Source: Falciphora oryzae (taxonomy: Eukaryota; Ascomycota; Sordariomycetes; Magnaporthales; Magnaporthaceae). Taken from it: 64,000 nt of DNA. Made by a program: the position numbers and the translations under genes. The notes below the pieces were generated by a model. It saw only the letters and a program-made list of their open reading frames with translations, was not told the DNA's origin and ran no database searches. Location: positions 338,291 through 402,290 of the forward strand of contig JNVV01000038.1 in NCBI GenBank assembly GCA_000733355.1. Direction: 5' to 3'. Positions 10,770 through 23,356 of this stretch are shown one piece after another. The first letter of the stretch is position 1. The number at the start of each line of letters is the position of its first letter.

Positions 10770-12430
10770 TCCCCGAAACGATTAAAACCTAAATTGTTTA
10801 AAAAGCTAACGGAATTCGCCAACTTTTTCGATAAAATTAAAACGTTAAATTTGCCTTTATACCGGGGAAATTTAAACCATTATATTAAATTAAAAAAAAA
10901 CGACGACGGTTTTATACCGGACCTCCCTTAAAAGCGTTTATATAGCATACTAAAGGAGCAATTTTTAAAATTACAAAAACAAATTACCGAGCTAATAAAT
11001 AAAGGGTGGATTTGCGCTAATTTATTACTAACGGTAGTACCCGTTTTTATAGTTCGTAAATAGTTAGGAGGATAGCGTTTATACGTAAACTACCGCGCGT
11101 TTAACGCGATTATATTCCAAAACCGCTATTTTTTGCCATTTGTAAAAAAAACACTCCGTTTTTTATTAAGGGCGAAATGGTTTACTAAAGTAAACGTCCG
11201 AACCGCCTTTTATAAAATTAGGATAGTATAAAGCGATAAACACCTAATAATATTTCGAATTCGGTTTGGGTTATTTAAATAGCTAATTTGCCTATTCGGG
11301 TTAATAGGAGCCCTAGCAACCTTTTAACGCTATATTAACAGCGTTTTAGGCGATATCCTTAACGATTTCGTATCGGTTTATTTGGACGACGTATTTATTT
11401 TTTCTTTAAAATCCCGCAAAAACCATTAAAAAAAAATGAAAATGGTTTTCCGCCGGTTAAAAAACGCCGGATTAAATCTGGACCTGGAAAAAAGCGATTT
11501 CGCTATATAAAAAGTGAAATACTTAAAGTTTATCGTTAAAGCGGGAAAAGGGGTCTAAACCGACCCGGAAAAAATCCGCGCTATCCGCGATTAGGAAATA
11601 CCGAAAAAACTTAAAAAGTTCCACGGGTTCTTAAGGTTCGCTAACTTTTACCGAAAATTTATCGACAAATACTTAAAGCTGGCGGTACCATTACAAACTT
11701 TAACCAAAAAAGGAACCCCGTACCGGTAGGATTTTGAAATTAACGAAACTTTCAAACGGTTTAAGCTAGCTTTTATACAAGCACCGGTATTAGCATAATA
11801 AAACCCAAAACGGGATACAAAATTGGAAACAAACTATTCCGGGACGGCTTTAAAAAGCTGCTTATCCCAACAAAAAAAAATAACTTATAACGGCTAATCG
11901 CTTACCATTTCGCCAAACTAAACGACGCTTAACGCAATTATACCATTTACGATAAAAAGCTTTTCGCGGTAATAAAATGTTTAAAAGCTTAAAATGCAAA
12001 ACTTTAAAACGTATCCAAACCGTTCCTAATTCTTACGGACTACAAAACTTTGGAATATTTTTTAAAGCTTTAAAAAGTAACCGAAAAACAAATGCGCTAA
12101 ATAAAAACATTAGCTAAATTCGATTACAATTTGTAATACTAACCGAAAAAATACGCGGTATTACCGGACGCGCTATTTTAAAAAAAACAAAACGAAAAAA
12201 AAAGCGCACGTAAAGCGACATTACTGCAACCGGTACAACCCATTTAACGTATAGCGTTTACGGAAATTTATATTAACTCTGTATCGATAGCCAACTAACC
12301 CCCGGAATAGTCCAGCAACAAAACCACGCTAACTACGAAAAAGCCCCTGCTATTAAACTCAACTCAACCACGAAAAATAAACTACAACCATACTACGGCC
12401 CTTCCAACGGGAGCTACTATTTTCCGCAAA
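10770..12430 (+). pseudogene. Element A continued: reverse transcriptase and RNase H, RIP-degenerate
   Basis: Directly after element B and its target duplicate, the host element A resumes. Reverse-transcriptase blocks are recognisable, including an unaltered Tyr-Leu-Asp-Asp box at 11379-11390. A connection segment (FANFYRKFIDKYL, about 11640) and an RNase H region (YTIYDKKLFAV, TDYKTLEYF, about 11940-12065) follow. In-frame TAG/TAA codons are abundant, and there is at least one frame change near a run of A at about 11870-11880. Neither integrase nor 3' LTR is found; A ends near 12430, where the LINE begins. The sequence is very AT-rich, consistent with strong RIP. Confidence 0.7.
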
Positions 12431-12553
12431 CAAATATTAGCGGAACAAAAACGCTGGTTGGACCTTTGCAGACGCGCATCCGGTCAGCCCTTCGAAATAA
12501 TCCAAATCTGACTTCAGAACCGGAATCCACGCATCCGACTCCCCCCCGAGCCG

Positions 12554-14053
12554 ATGCCGCAGGCGGCGCGCGCCGGCGGCGCGGGGTTGGAATCGATGGA
12601 AGTCGATTCTGGCTTCGCGGCTAGCCGATACGCATTCGCGAACGACCCGCCCGACGCGCCTTAGGGCGCGTCGGGAAGCAGGACCTCCCCCGACCCGGGA
12701 CCGCATCGCAACCGCTAGGAAACTAACCTGTTGGAAATCAAAGACAAGCTGGAGCCCCTTGTGATTCGTGGCAAGCTGCCGGAAGTTCTGCAGCTGATTA
12801 GAGAGCTGATCAATACCGAGACCGAAGCGGTGGCGGCGCGCTAGCGCGACGCAGCTAAGGACGGACCGATTACGACAGAGACTTTCGAAATATTTAAGAT
12901 CGACATTTTTACCGAAGTAAAGAACGCTTTCGCCGGTAACAGCAAGAAGTTTTACGCCGCCGCAGCGTCCTACGGGCTAGCGCCCGGGGGACGGAGCGTA
13001 CCCGAACCGAACCCCTTCCGATAGAACACTTTCCACCCCCTACCCCGATTTATCCCGGCTAAATTGGAGCGAGAAGTTACGATCGTTGTGGGAGAAATGC
13101 CCCTTCCGTTGAGGGGCAGATTATACGAAGAGATATTGCAAGCGGTCCGGACCCACGTCGGGGACGGACCGAGGGGCATACGCACCCTACCGAGCGGTGA
13201 CGTGGTGGTTACATTTACGAATAGCGCGGAGGAATATAAAAAAAGGACGGCGTGGATTAAAGCCGTATTCGGGGACTAGGCCCAGCTTCGGGAACGAACC
13301 GTAGATGTGGTGATTCGAGGCTTTAAAATGGGAACTTTCCTTACGGACCCGGAAGAACTGACGATAGCTTTAAACGCCGAAAATAAGAACGCGAATATAC
13401 GGTCGGTTTACGTCTGGCCCCCGAGGAATAACATAGGATACGCGATCGTGCTGGCTAGAATCGGGAACGCGTCGGCAGCGGACCTGTGTTGCATATAAGG
13501 AGTTGCATACCGGGCGGAAATCTATAACTGCGAACCATACGCTTTAGAGTTGAAGGCAACCTAATGCTTCAATTGCTACCAGTGGGGACATAGATAGAAG
13601 TTTTGCTATAAGCCGAGCCGGTGCCCTCATTGCGCCGGGCCGAAGCACCAAGGAGGCGAGACGGAGTGCGCGGCGCACTTTAGATAAGCGGCGGAGAGGC
13701 CGAAGTGCGTGAACTGCGACGGACCGCATCCGGCGTTCCGCCGGAGCTGCGGCACCGCGCAACAAGCAATTGAGAGAGCTAGGGAGGCGTATAAGAACAA
13801 GCCGAGGAGGTTCGCCCTGGAAGCCGGAGGGTTTAGGGCCAGCCAAACGACGAACATCCCGTTGTTCCAAAACCGCATGATAGCCGGTATCGGAGCGGGA
13901 GCGAGCCCCAATAAGAGACAAAGAACAGACGGAGAAAAAGAAACAACACCGACGCCAACAGGAAAACGACCGGTGGGGAGACCCCCGGGATCGACATTAC
14001 CAAAGGGCCGGACATTTACTAGGCCGCCACCGGCGGCGGGCGCCCGGTATTAG
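12554..14053 (+). pseudogene. LINE ORF1: gag-like protein with zinc knuckles, interrupted
   Basis: The frame from the ATG at 12554 continues to a TAG at 14051-14053, with internal stops at for example 12662 and 12842 and others near 13277 and 13496. Near 13564-13750 lie clustered CCHC-type knuckles (CFNCYQWGHR..FC, CPHC..KH, CVNCDGPHPAF..SC), the hallmark of ORF1 proteins in this LINE group, which bind RNA. The C-terminal part (13709-14053) is open, with a basic nuclear-signal-like stretch (PNKRQRT) and a Pro/Gly/Arg-rich tail. The stops fit Trp or Gln codons. Confidence 0.7.
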
Positions 14054-14238
14054 CAAACTATAATGAAAACGGGGGTTAGAAATAGCTCCCCGTTATCGAG
14101 GCCCCTAGTAATTACGGACGAACAAATACAGGCGGCTACGGTAAAACAGATGAACCTCCCCCCCTTTTTATCCGAACCGACCCCGATTATAACGAGCGTA
14201 GTCACCTTTGGAAGCTAGTAACGAGCCGCCGAATCTAT

Positions 14239-17200
14239 ATGGTAATTTCTATATTATATTGGAACATAGGGAAAGGTAGCAGCCGGGGAGATACCCCCCT
14301 TTTTAGCAGAAAACAGTACGATATAATCGCCATCCAAAAACCGGAGTTGGATAGGCACGGAAACCCTAAAAAGCCAACAGGCTGCCAGTACGAAGTAGTA
14401 TACCACCAAACGAACATAAGGTCCAACGCGGCGTTATACGTACACCAAAAACTCGACCCCGCCTCGTAATCGAGCCGAAGCGGATATAACTGGGCAGCAA
14501 TTACACTACAATCACCAATCGGAAGCATAAACATCTATTCGATATATTTACCAAACCCTAAAACCTTAGGAATATAGAACATACCATTCCAAAAGATCAC
14601 CACGTACCCACCCCGGCAGCACGCCGTACTAGTAGGGGATTTTAACCTCTACTACCCAATGTGGGATATATACAACAAAAAAAACGAAAAAACCGAAACA
14701 TTTCTAGCGCTAGCGAAACGGTGGAGCTTCGAATTCGCTACGCTATACGGCGAGGTTATAAGAGAACGAAAAGGGGAAAGGGAAAGTACGATAGATTACG
14801 TTTGGGTTTTAGACTCGTTGGTCGTTTATTACGAAGGAAGAGACCTAGAGATAGGAGGGTTTAATTACTACCTATAGGTGATTAGGATCGAGATAGGGCA
14901 GGAACCGCTCCGGTAGCGCTAAACCGAAAGCTGGGTATGGAAGGAGGTCGATACCGACCTAAAAAACGATAAAAGGAAGGCTTTGTACCTTGCGGAACAA
15001 TTTATCTAAATAGGCGATATTATTATAAAGGAGGAATTAGACGAAGCCGTTAACGCGTTAATAGAACAGTTTACCAAGGTCGCAGACGAATTGGCACCGA
15101 GGCGCAAAGCGGTAACCAAGTTTAAACCAGCACCTTATTGGACGATTAAGCTAACGACATTGTTAAAGGAAACGAAACGGTGCCGGCGCGAATACACCCG
15201 GGATAAGATACAAGTAAGCTACGACAAATTAAAGGAAGCAGATAAGGCCTTTATTAAGGAAAAAAGGAAGGCCGCAAACGCATATTGGAAAGGGTTTATT
15301 AAGGATATATTAAAAAATCGTAAGGCTACGTTTTGGAACGTCGAAAGGTGGGCAAAACTAAGGAGCTACCGTAGGCGAGACCCCACCAAGCTACCGGACC
15401 TGGCCCGCCCCGGGTTAGGATTGGGGGAGGCAAATACATACGAAGAAAAAGCGAGTATCTTAACGACCAAATTTTACCCTAACCCCTTTACAGACTTTTC
15501 CGATATCGAAAATATATCGTTTGAAGACGAAACGTTCGAAAACGCTTTCGAAATGGATAATAGCGTAGACGAGGACGGTAGCGCGGTGCATTAGGTCCTG
15601 TCCCGGGTTAGGAATTGGAAAGCCCTAGGGCCTAACAACCTACCGAATGGACTGCTAAAAGCGTGCGGCGAACCTTGCTGGCAGGCATTATCAAAGCTGG
15701 TAAACGCTAGCTTTAAATTCGAGTATTTCCCAAAGCGGTTCCGGGAAGCACTTACGGTTATAATCCCTAAGCCCGAAAAAATAGTTACGGAAAGGAAAAC
15801 GGTAGGGGGTTAGAAACCGATAGCATTCCTGTTTTTGATTTTGAAAGTTTTCGAAGCTATTATGGGATAAAATATCGCTACCGAGGCGGAAGCGAGGGGA
15901 TTCCTACCCGATAGCCAGATGGGAAACAGAGCTAACCGGAGCACAGAACTGGCAATCCGATAAGTTACGGAGTCGGTGATTACAGCGTGGAATTATGGCG
16001 CTACCGTATCGTTATTACAGTTGGACCTTTTAGGCGCTTTTAATAGCGTAAACCACGTGAGGCTTTTAGATATATTAAGAAAACAGGGGTTCCCATTAGA
16101 GATAGTGAGATGGATTAAAAGCTGGCTTATAAGGAGGACGGCACGTTTCCGGTTCGATGGAAATACGTTAGCAACAATCCCAATCCACGCGGGAGTACTT
16201 TAGGGGTCGCCCTTATCACTTATTTTATTTATCCTTTATATCGCGTTATTATATAAAGAGCTGGAAGCGATACCGGGAATTACGGTCGTTGGCTTCGCCG
16301 ATGACATAAACCCTTTGGCTATAGCCGGGACCACGGCGGAAACGTGCCACTCTTTTACACGCGCGTGGGAAGTATGCCAAAGATGGGCAGCTAAAATAGG
16401 AATGTCTTTTAACGTAGTAAAGACGGAGTTGATCTATTTTTTTAAAACGCCGAACCCGTTCCGGGTTCGGCTAGGTGATAGCGAGGTTGCACCAAGCGAG
16501 TTTGTAAGATTTTTAGGGGTTTGGCTCGACCGAAAATTGAACTTCCAGGCACATCTGGAGAAGGCTAGAGGCAAATAGGAACGATAACAGCTGGCTTTAA
16601 CCAAATTCGCGGCGGTAACGTAGGGGAGCAGCCTCGTTAAAGCAAGACAACTGTACGCGGTGGTATGCCGCAGCGCGCTGGCGTATGGAGCAACGGCGTT
16701 CCACCTACTAACGGAGGTTAAGGGACGGCCCCGAAGCGTTACCAAAAAGCTTGCGAAGGAATAGCGGGCCTGTTTAAGGGTGGTGGCGGGGGCATACCGA
16801 GCGATATCCTTAGCGTATTTGGAAATAGAAACCTACACCCTACCCTTGGATTTATACTTGAACGAAAGGGTGCTTAATATTGAAAAGAGATGGGGAGATA
16901 TTGGGATGACGGAAATGGTGAATAAAGCTACCGAAAAGGTAGCGGAGTGGCTTCGATTTAATGGGTTTAGGCAATTTAAAAAAAAACCGCACTTATATAG
17001 CGGGATTGCGAAAAGAGAATGGGTAACAAGATGGGATAGGAACGATATAAAACCGGAACTACGCCGGCGCGAACTAAGCTCCAAAAACAATTGGAAGTTA
17101 CGCAATAAGCACAAAAGGCATTGGAACCTAAACGTTACCTTTAAATGGAAGCTTAAAGCGAAATGCGCGGCTGAAACCGCTAAAAGGGCGAACTAATACC

Positions 17201-17700
17201 GGGGCATTTGCCCCGCCGACGACGCCTAATTTACGGAGGAAGTTTTGAAGTACTACGAAAAGCTGCCAAAAACCCACAGCTCTTTGGCAATCCAGATTCG
17301 TATAAAAAAACTAGGATTAAATGCTTTCCTTTTTAGCAGGAATGTATTTGACGCGGTAACGCCCTTGTGCGAGTACGGGAGCGGGCAGAAAGAAATAGTA
17401 TAGTACGTATTAACATAATGTGCCAAATGGGATTAGGCGCGAACCGGTACCGGTTTGGATTTGGTTTTAGGCCGAAAAGCATATTTCGAAATGTGGGAAA
17501 AAGGCGAAAAAATATACGCGATCGTATTAAAAATAATATTTCGCATAGGGAGATTATTAGATTTTAGGGTAGCGAAAAAGCTAAAGCGTATCGAAAGGGA
17601 GAGAAAAGCGGCAACGCGATAAACAAAACGCTACTAAACCGGATTAAAACATTTACCGGAAGCCGTATAAAGAAGAACGCCGAACGAAAGCATTAAGAAA
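14239..17700 (+). pseudogene. LINE ORF2: AP-type endonuclease, reverse transcriptase, C-terminal zinc motif; interrupted
   Basis: All open pieces (14239-14469, 14659-14877, 15091-15594, 15976-16203, 16315-16578, 16780-17196) lie in one frame. The endonuclease begins with LYWNIGKG and has GDFNLYYP near 14635, where GDFN and a His are expected. The reverse transcriptase shows QLDLLGAFNSV (about 16019-16051), GSPLS (about 16207) and the catalytic GFADD (16291-16305), which is intact. A C-terminal C-x-C-G...H...C motif near 17365-17420 has one Cys changed to Tyr. More than ten in-frame TAG codons prevent expression. Confidence 0.75.
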
Positions 17701-19740
17701 AAGGATAGAAGAAAAAGCAGAATTAGGATAGGGACCGAGCCGCATTAGAAACGAAGCTATCATTTATCGTCGTTATTATTACTTTCGTCGTTTATATCCC
17801 GAAACATTTTATTAGCAACTTTTTCCCGGGTATCCCAAAGGTATTTATTAAAAGTATCGGGGACTTTCGATTTTTTATCAAGCATTTCGAACTAGCAAAG
17901 GAAAAACGGTTAGCGGGCCGGAATAAAAACGGAAAAAAAGCGAAACGAAGGGACGCATGCGGAATTTAGCACGTTCCAAAGCCAACTTCTCCATTTTCAA
18001 ACGATTGAACTAATCCCATTAAAAGACCAAAACGGAAGCCTAGCCAAAAAAAGCTTAAGTTGGAAAAACTATATTACCGGACGGGGACCAAACCAAAGCA
18101 AAGCTACCACCGGCAACGGAGGAAAGGACATTGCCTAAACCGACAAAAAACGGAAAAGGACGGGAAGAACCCGAACCAAAGGGGACACCGGAACGTTTGC
18201 CAAAGTCCTTTGCAGCGCGCGAGTAGGCGGCGATGGCGTCAATTAGGACGCTATAAGCTTTTTATTACAAACAAATAACCAGGGTTAGCTAAAGGAACGC
18301 CGGAATTAGGGCGGAACAAAGGCGGGACAAACCCAAATACGAATCTCCTCGGCGGGAAACGCGACGTCGAAAGCAACCTTATCCTTAGGTAAAATAAAAA
18401 TATATTTGGTGTGCGCTTTAAGCATATAAGCGACGGCCTCCTCGGTTCCAACGGGAAATTACCGGGTCGTAAACGAAACGGAATCGGGAAAAAAAGGGAA
18501 TGGAGGAAAAAAACTCACCTGCTGGCAAAAGCCGCGAAAAACGCTGCAAAAAGCGCAAGTTAAACCCTTAGTATTTACGAAAAAAAAGTTAGCACCAAGC
18601 AAGGAACGGAACGGAAAAGGGACGCATTCGACCGGTAGCTGCAAGCCCGGATAGCGCCGGCACCTTCGGTGCCGTTCGCCAAGCGCTAAAGGCAACCAAC
18701 ATAAATGGTAACTTTGGGACTAAGAGAAAAGTTAGTAGAACGACGGGGAAAAGAGCCGGAAGAGGAGCGGTAACGTACGACTTTAATTGCGAATATAAGA
18801 CGTGATTTAAGGGAACCTTTAAAGCGGCGCTGTATTTTACCTGATGGTAAAGGCGATACGGCTACAAAATAACGGAGTTAGCGAAAAGAGCGTAAGCGTA
18901 AGTAAAGCGGGAGAGGAACGCTTACGGCTTTAAGGCGAGGATTGACGGATTCGGGGACTTCGTCGCCGCCGTCGTTTTGACGCGGAAAAATAAGCGCGGT
19001 AAATATAGTAAAGGAGCCGAAAGAAAAGACCGAAGTAAAGGAGATACCGGTAAGGTAAAGGTACGATCGCGTACAGGAAAGCAATGGCAGGTGTGGTAGT
19101 AGTGGTGGTAATAAGGGTAAAAAAGGAAGGAAGGGAAAGAAAAAAACCTGGAGGAAGGAGGCTTATTTGTAAGCAGGGAAAGCGGGGCGGCACCGGGCCG
19201 CAAAAGGAAGGTGGAAAAAAGGTGACAAATCCGGAAGGCACGACTAACACCGTTAATGACATAGCGAAAAGCCACACCGGGCCCGAAACCTACGAGGACA
19301 AAAACGATAGCGTAATATAAGGCAAGCCACAAAACCGGAACCGACCCGCAATTACGGAAAAAACCTCCCGAGGTGGAACTAAAAGCACCGTCCAAAAACC
19401 GGCCATTTCGGCCGAGGAAGGTGATTTACCCCGAATCACAAACACAACAAACATACCGGGAAGCAAAAGCGGGCCGCCAGCGGCCCGGTCACCTCGGGGC
19501 AACAACTGTCAACCAATAAAGGGATAGCCCCAATAGCGCCGCCTTGCCCGGAGGAAAGGGCGAGGCGGTAACGCCCCGGCCGCGGTACGATTTTTTTGCG
19601 TTACCACATCACAATCACCCTTTTCCTTAAATCTACCTTTTTCCTTAAGTCACCCACAATCACAAAGACGCTTTCGCGCAAAAACCCTTAAAAAGCAGGC
19701 GTGGGAAGAAAAGCAGACGGCAGCATTGTTTAACACAGGA
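17700..19740. other. 3' region of LINE or unidentified insert, no gene recognised
   Basis: About 2 kb between the end of ORF2 and the element's 3' tail. Short ORFs occur on both strands but none shows a domain. Base composition is mixed, with GC-rich patches near 18300-18700 and 19450-19560. It may be a long 3' untranslated region, a decayed third ORF, or another insertion; I could not find boundaries or duplicates. Confidence 0.4.
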
Positions 19741-20090
19741 AGTACCGTATACGAAGAGCAGATATGGTTTTTCCGCCCAGGAGGCGGGCCGCTAGCGACC
19801 CGCCGCCAAGGGTTTTTACATGTACATTAGAAGAGGGACCGAGGTTTAATTAGACAAAACGGAGTATAACTAAATAAATAATAACCGGCTTTTGGAAAAT
19901 CGTAAAATTGTTTTAAAATTTCAGTTTTTAAAACCTCGTTTGCAGGGACATAAACCTAGTTTCCCCGGAAAATTAATTCGTTACCGTTAGTTAAGTGGAA
20001 GCACGATGCTTTTTGTTACCAAAGCGTTATTTTAATATTTCAGTACGGTACGGTATATTTCGCGTTAGGTATTAGCAAACGGAGCTTTTT

Positions 20091-20104
20091 AATTTTTGTT
20101 AGCT
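20091..20104. repeat. 14-bp target-site duplication of the SINE, left copy
   Basis: AATTTTTGTTAGCT occurs here and again at 20931-20944 right after the SINE tail. A long duplication at an A/T-rich site is typical of target-primed (LINE-driven) integration and separates this insert from LTR elements and DNA transposons. Confidence 0.9.
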
Positions 20105-20176
20105 GCCCTCGTGGTGCAGTGGTTCAGCACCGGGCGGACCTTTTCGAAGGTCGCGGGTTCGACTCCCGCCGAGGGC
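20105..20176 (+). promoter_or_regulatory. tRNA-like SINE head with internal Pol III A and B boxes
   Basis: A box near 20112-20128 (TGGTGCAGTGG) and B box GGTTCGACTCC at about 20156-20166, spaced as in tRNA genes. Acceptor, D and T arms fold; the anticodon arm does not. Read as the promoter of the SINE rather than as a decoding tRNA. Confidence 0.65.
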
Positions 20177-20930
20177 ACAAAGGACTTTTTGTTCTTCGAA
20201 CCAAAAACCCCGCCTTACCGGAAAACGCGATTGACAGCAGCCCTTATCACGTGCCCCCAAGCACGTGCAAAAACGAAGAAAGCCACGAAATGCGACCAAA
20301 ACAACCCCCAAGGAAAACAAGCACGAGGAATAATCGCAAAGTAACGAGCACAAGCCCTACCCTTATTCGCCACGGTACCGAACCGCCTGCGCCACTCGTC
20401 TGGCTTGCAATACACGGGGTCGCTCCCCCGAACCGTGCATAGGAGGTCCAAGCTGGGAATGCACGTGGGAAAAAATAAGTAAAGGAACAAGCACGAGGCT
20501 GACCGGCCTGGTCCCCCGGGACGGCGTACCGATCCGGAACCAAATCGATAAGGGCTAGCGCACGTGCGCGCAGGAGATTGCCCCCTGGGACAAATGGCAG
20601 GCACAAAGAGACGAAAAAAAAACAAAAATGAGGGAAACAAGAACCCGAGCAATCGCCAACAAGTACAATATCGGTAAGGCGCGTATGGGCGCGCCCGCGC
20701 AAGGCCACATACAAACGCGTCTGCCGATGCTAAAAACGTAACTAAGCAGTCGTGTGAAAACAAGCAGAGGGGCTGGAGCGAAAAGAACAAGTAGCGAAGG
20801 CCTATCTATTAGCAGACGGAGGGTTTTCGCCCAGGACATTCAACTGTACCAAGGTTTCTCCCCTATATAGAATTAGCAGAGGCACCGAGGTCTACATAGA
20901 CATAACGGTAGTATGAATAATAATAATAAT
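20105..20930 (+). mobile_element. tRNA-derived SINE, 826 bp, with 14-bp TSD and AAT-repeat tail
   Basis: The head (20105-20176) is a tRNA-like sequence of 72 bases: a perfect 7-bp acceptor (GCCCTCG/CGAGGGC), a D arm (GTGC/GCAC) and a perfect T arm (GCGGG/CCCGC) holding the B box GGTTCGACTCC. The anticodon arm does not fold as 5 bp plus 7 bases; instead it forms a GACC/GGTC hairpin. These A and B boxes would give an internal RNA polymerase III promoter. The body is unrelated to anything I recognise. The 3' end (about 20865-20930) ends in a GAATAATAATAATAAT tail and resembles the 3' end of the LINE at about 19828-19888. The element lies in element C and carries few RIP-type changes. Confidence 0.8.
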
Positions 20931-20944
20931 AATTTTTGTTAGCT

Positions 20945-22580
20945 TTTTAAGCAAATTTATGCTTGCCGGATCCCGCTTTTGTACGTCCCCAATCCATTTC
21001 CTTAGCGACGTTAGGATCTTTTTAAGGAAATCTGATACGTTGCTTTTAAGCCAATTTAAAGCGGTACGTGCCTTTTAGCGAGTAATAAATTGCACCTATA
21101 GGGTATGGATAACCCTAAAGGTGTTTAGATCGTCGGCTAACGTAAATTATGCTAAACGTACGCTATCCCGCTCGCTTCGCCGGTTAAAAACAAAGTTTCT
21201 GGGGGATTGCTCGTTAGGTGCGCTTTTTGCGCTTACTGGCTGGGGAGGCTTATTAAGCGTTACTCCTTTGGCAATATCTTTTGCTACGTGCTGTTTATAA
21301 CCAAGCACGTTTTTTCGACCCATTTTATTAAATAACGTTAGCAAAAGCTTTTTAATGAAAGTTTTTTATCCTTCCTTTTAACCGTCCATATAATCCGGTT
21401 AACGAAATGGAACGTCCGCCGGGTTTAAAAACCTTAGCCGGTATTTGATTTCGAAATCGTACGGCGCCAATTGTAGTAGCTAGCGTGCTTAACGTCCGTT
21501 TAAGCGCTTTTACTTTATAAAAGCCTTTAAGTTCTTATAATCCGAAAATACCTTTATAGCTTGCGCTTTTTTAAAGTAATATCGCCAATGGCGAAAACTT
21601 CCTACTATTGCGAAAAGTTCCTTATCGTACATAGGGTACCAGATTTCGGCCCCTTTAAATTTTTAGGACCAAAAGGTTATGGGGTGCCATTAGTCGCCGT
21701 GCTTTTGCGATAAGATGCCTGTTTTGGCAAAATTGGAAGCATCCGTTTCTAACCGCAAAAATAAACGCGGGTCGTAGTGCTGTAGCATTGGCGCGGTTGT
21801 AAAAGCGTTAATTAGGTCCTTAAACGCTTGTTGTTATAATTCCTGCTAATAATAGCCTATTTGGCCTGGTTTACGTCCGTTTTTTATCCTTTGCAAAAAA
21901 TCGTGCAAAGGTTTCGCCATACGGGAAAAGCCGTGGATGAATCGTCGGTAAAAGTTGCAAAATCCAATAAAAATTTGGATATTTTTATACGTGCGAAATG
22001 GGTGGTTAATTTATTTGCGAACGATTTGGATACGCGTAGGGTCTATTTTAAGCTTTTTAGTATTAACGATAAAACTTAAAAATTTAAGTTCCTATTGGAA
22101 AAAGGTGCACTTTTTCGGGTTGGCGTAAAGCTCGAAAGCGCGAAATCGATCCAAAACCAACTCTAAGTAGTGCTAGTATTCCTTTTTGCTATTAAAATAA
22201 ATAAGGATATCGTTTAAATAAACGATAACGAAATCGTTTATTAGGCCTTGCAAAGCCCGGTTAATATAGCTTTGGAACGATACTAAGGCGTTAGTAAGCC
22301 CGAAAAGTAGTACGAGGTATTTGTAATGCCCGTATTTAATGCGGAACGCGGTTTTCCATTCGTTGCCTTTTTTAATACGAAATCGATAATAGGCGTTAAC
22401 GAGGTCGATTTTAAAAAAGCATTTGGTACCGTTTAACCGGTCGAGCATTTTCCTAATAAATGGAAGGGGTGCTTTGTTTTTAATGGTGATATCGTTTAGT
22501 TTTCGGTAATCGACGCACAAACGCAACGTGCTATTTTTTTTAGGGACAAAAATAATAGGTGCTTTTGCGGGTAATTGCGA
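20945..22580 (-). pseudogene. Element C reverse transcriptase and RNase H, catalytic Asp changed
   Basis: Reading right to left: reverse transcriptase blocks [28 protein letters not shown] and a catalytic box Tyr-Leu-Asn-Asp (in the open piece 22173-22526), where D has Tyr-Leu-Asp-Asp. RNase H follows at about 21350-21860. The Asp-to-Asn change is a RIP-type transition. Further stops lie on both sides of the 22173-22526 open piece. Confidence 0.7.
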
Positions 22581-23356
22581 TTTGCGGATGATGCTTTATA
22601 CGAGGGCATTAGCGAGGTACTTCCGGAGCGCTTCGGATTTGGCGGGAGATAGGTGATAGATCTGTTTCTACAGGGGCTTTTTGCCCGGGATCAAATCGAT
22701 GGCGTGGTTACCGTAGCTATTGCTTTAAAAGTATTTTTCCTTTGCGGACGTCGAATACGTCGGAATGGCTTTTTCGGAGGCTTATAGGGACGTTTTTTAA
22801 ATCCGGCGGTTCGTCCGGAAGGTCCTCGAACGAATCGTCCTTTTCGGAGACGATAAAAGGGTTAAAGCGAATAGAACAAACAAATATACGATTTTTTGTT
22901 TGGAGTTTTTTTCGGAATTAGTGTGCGGATAGTTGATGAATGCGCGGGCGTTGGTTAAAACGCTAAGTTCTTTCGGCCGGGTGAAGGTTTATAGCTAGTT
23001 TTTGCATTAATGGCATGCCCATAAGGATAGGAGCGTTTGTTAGGTTTTAATTGATGGTAAGGAACAGCCGGATAACTTTTACCGGGGTGCCGTATTGGTT
23101 ATAAAGGCTTAGGCGTAGGTAATAAACACCGTAAATCCTTACATTTTAGTTATTTGCAGCGGCTAAAGTGAAAGACTGGTAGTCGTGCTTAGGACGGTTG
23201 CAAAGCTAATATCCCAAAAATTTGCAAAAGGTGATAGAAACTGTATTCACTTCGGCGAACGTGTTTAAGCCGATCTCGACCTTAACTTTTAAACCGCCGT
23301 TAGGAGCGCTAACGGTCCCTTTGGTGACGAGCGCAGGGGCTGTGCGAAGCTGGTCA

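Larger units (their letters stand above)
12440..19888 (+). mobile_element. Non-LTR retrotransposon (LINE, Tad1/I-like), RIP-degenerate
   Basis: ORF1 (zinc-knuckle protein) and ORF2 (endonuclease plus reverse transcriptase) lie in order on the plus strand, each staying in a single frame but broken by TAG/TAA codons. The body is followed by about 2 kb with no recognisable coding and ends near 19888 with a short A/T-rich tail (AACTAAATAAATAAT) against sequence homologous to element D. The 5' edge is not sharply defined, and no target-site duplication links the two ends. Clade assignment rests on the ORF layout and the C-terminal zinc motif; RNase H was not recognised. Confidence 0.75.

Noticed and set aside
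20105..20176. A functional tRNA gene
   Set aside because: Acceptor, D and T arms fold but the anticodon arm does not, and the sequence is the head of an 826-bp insertion with target duplicates.
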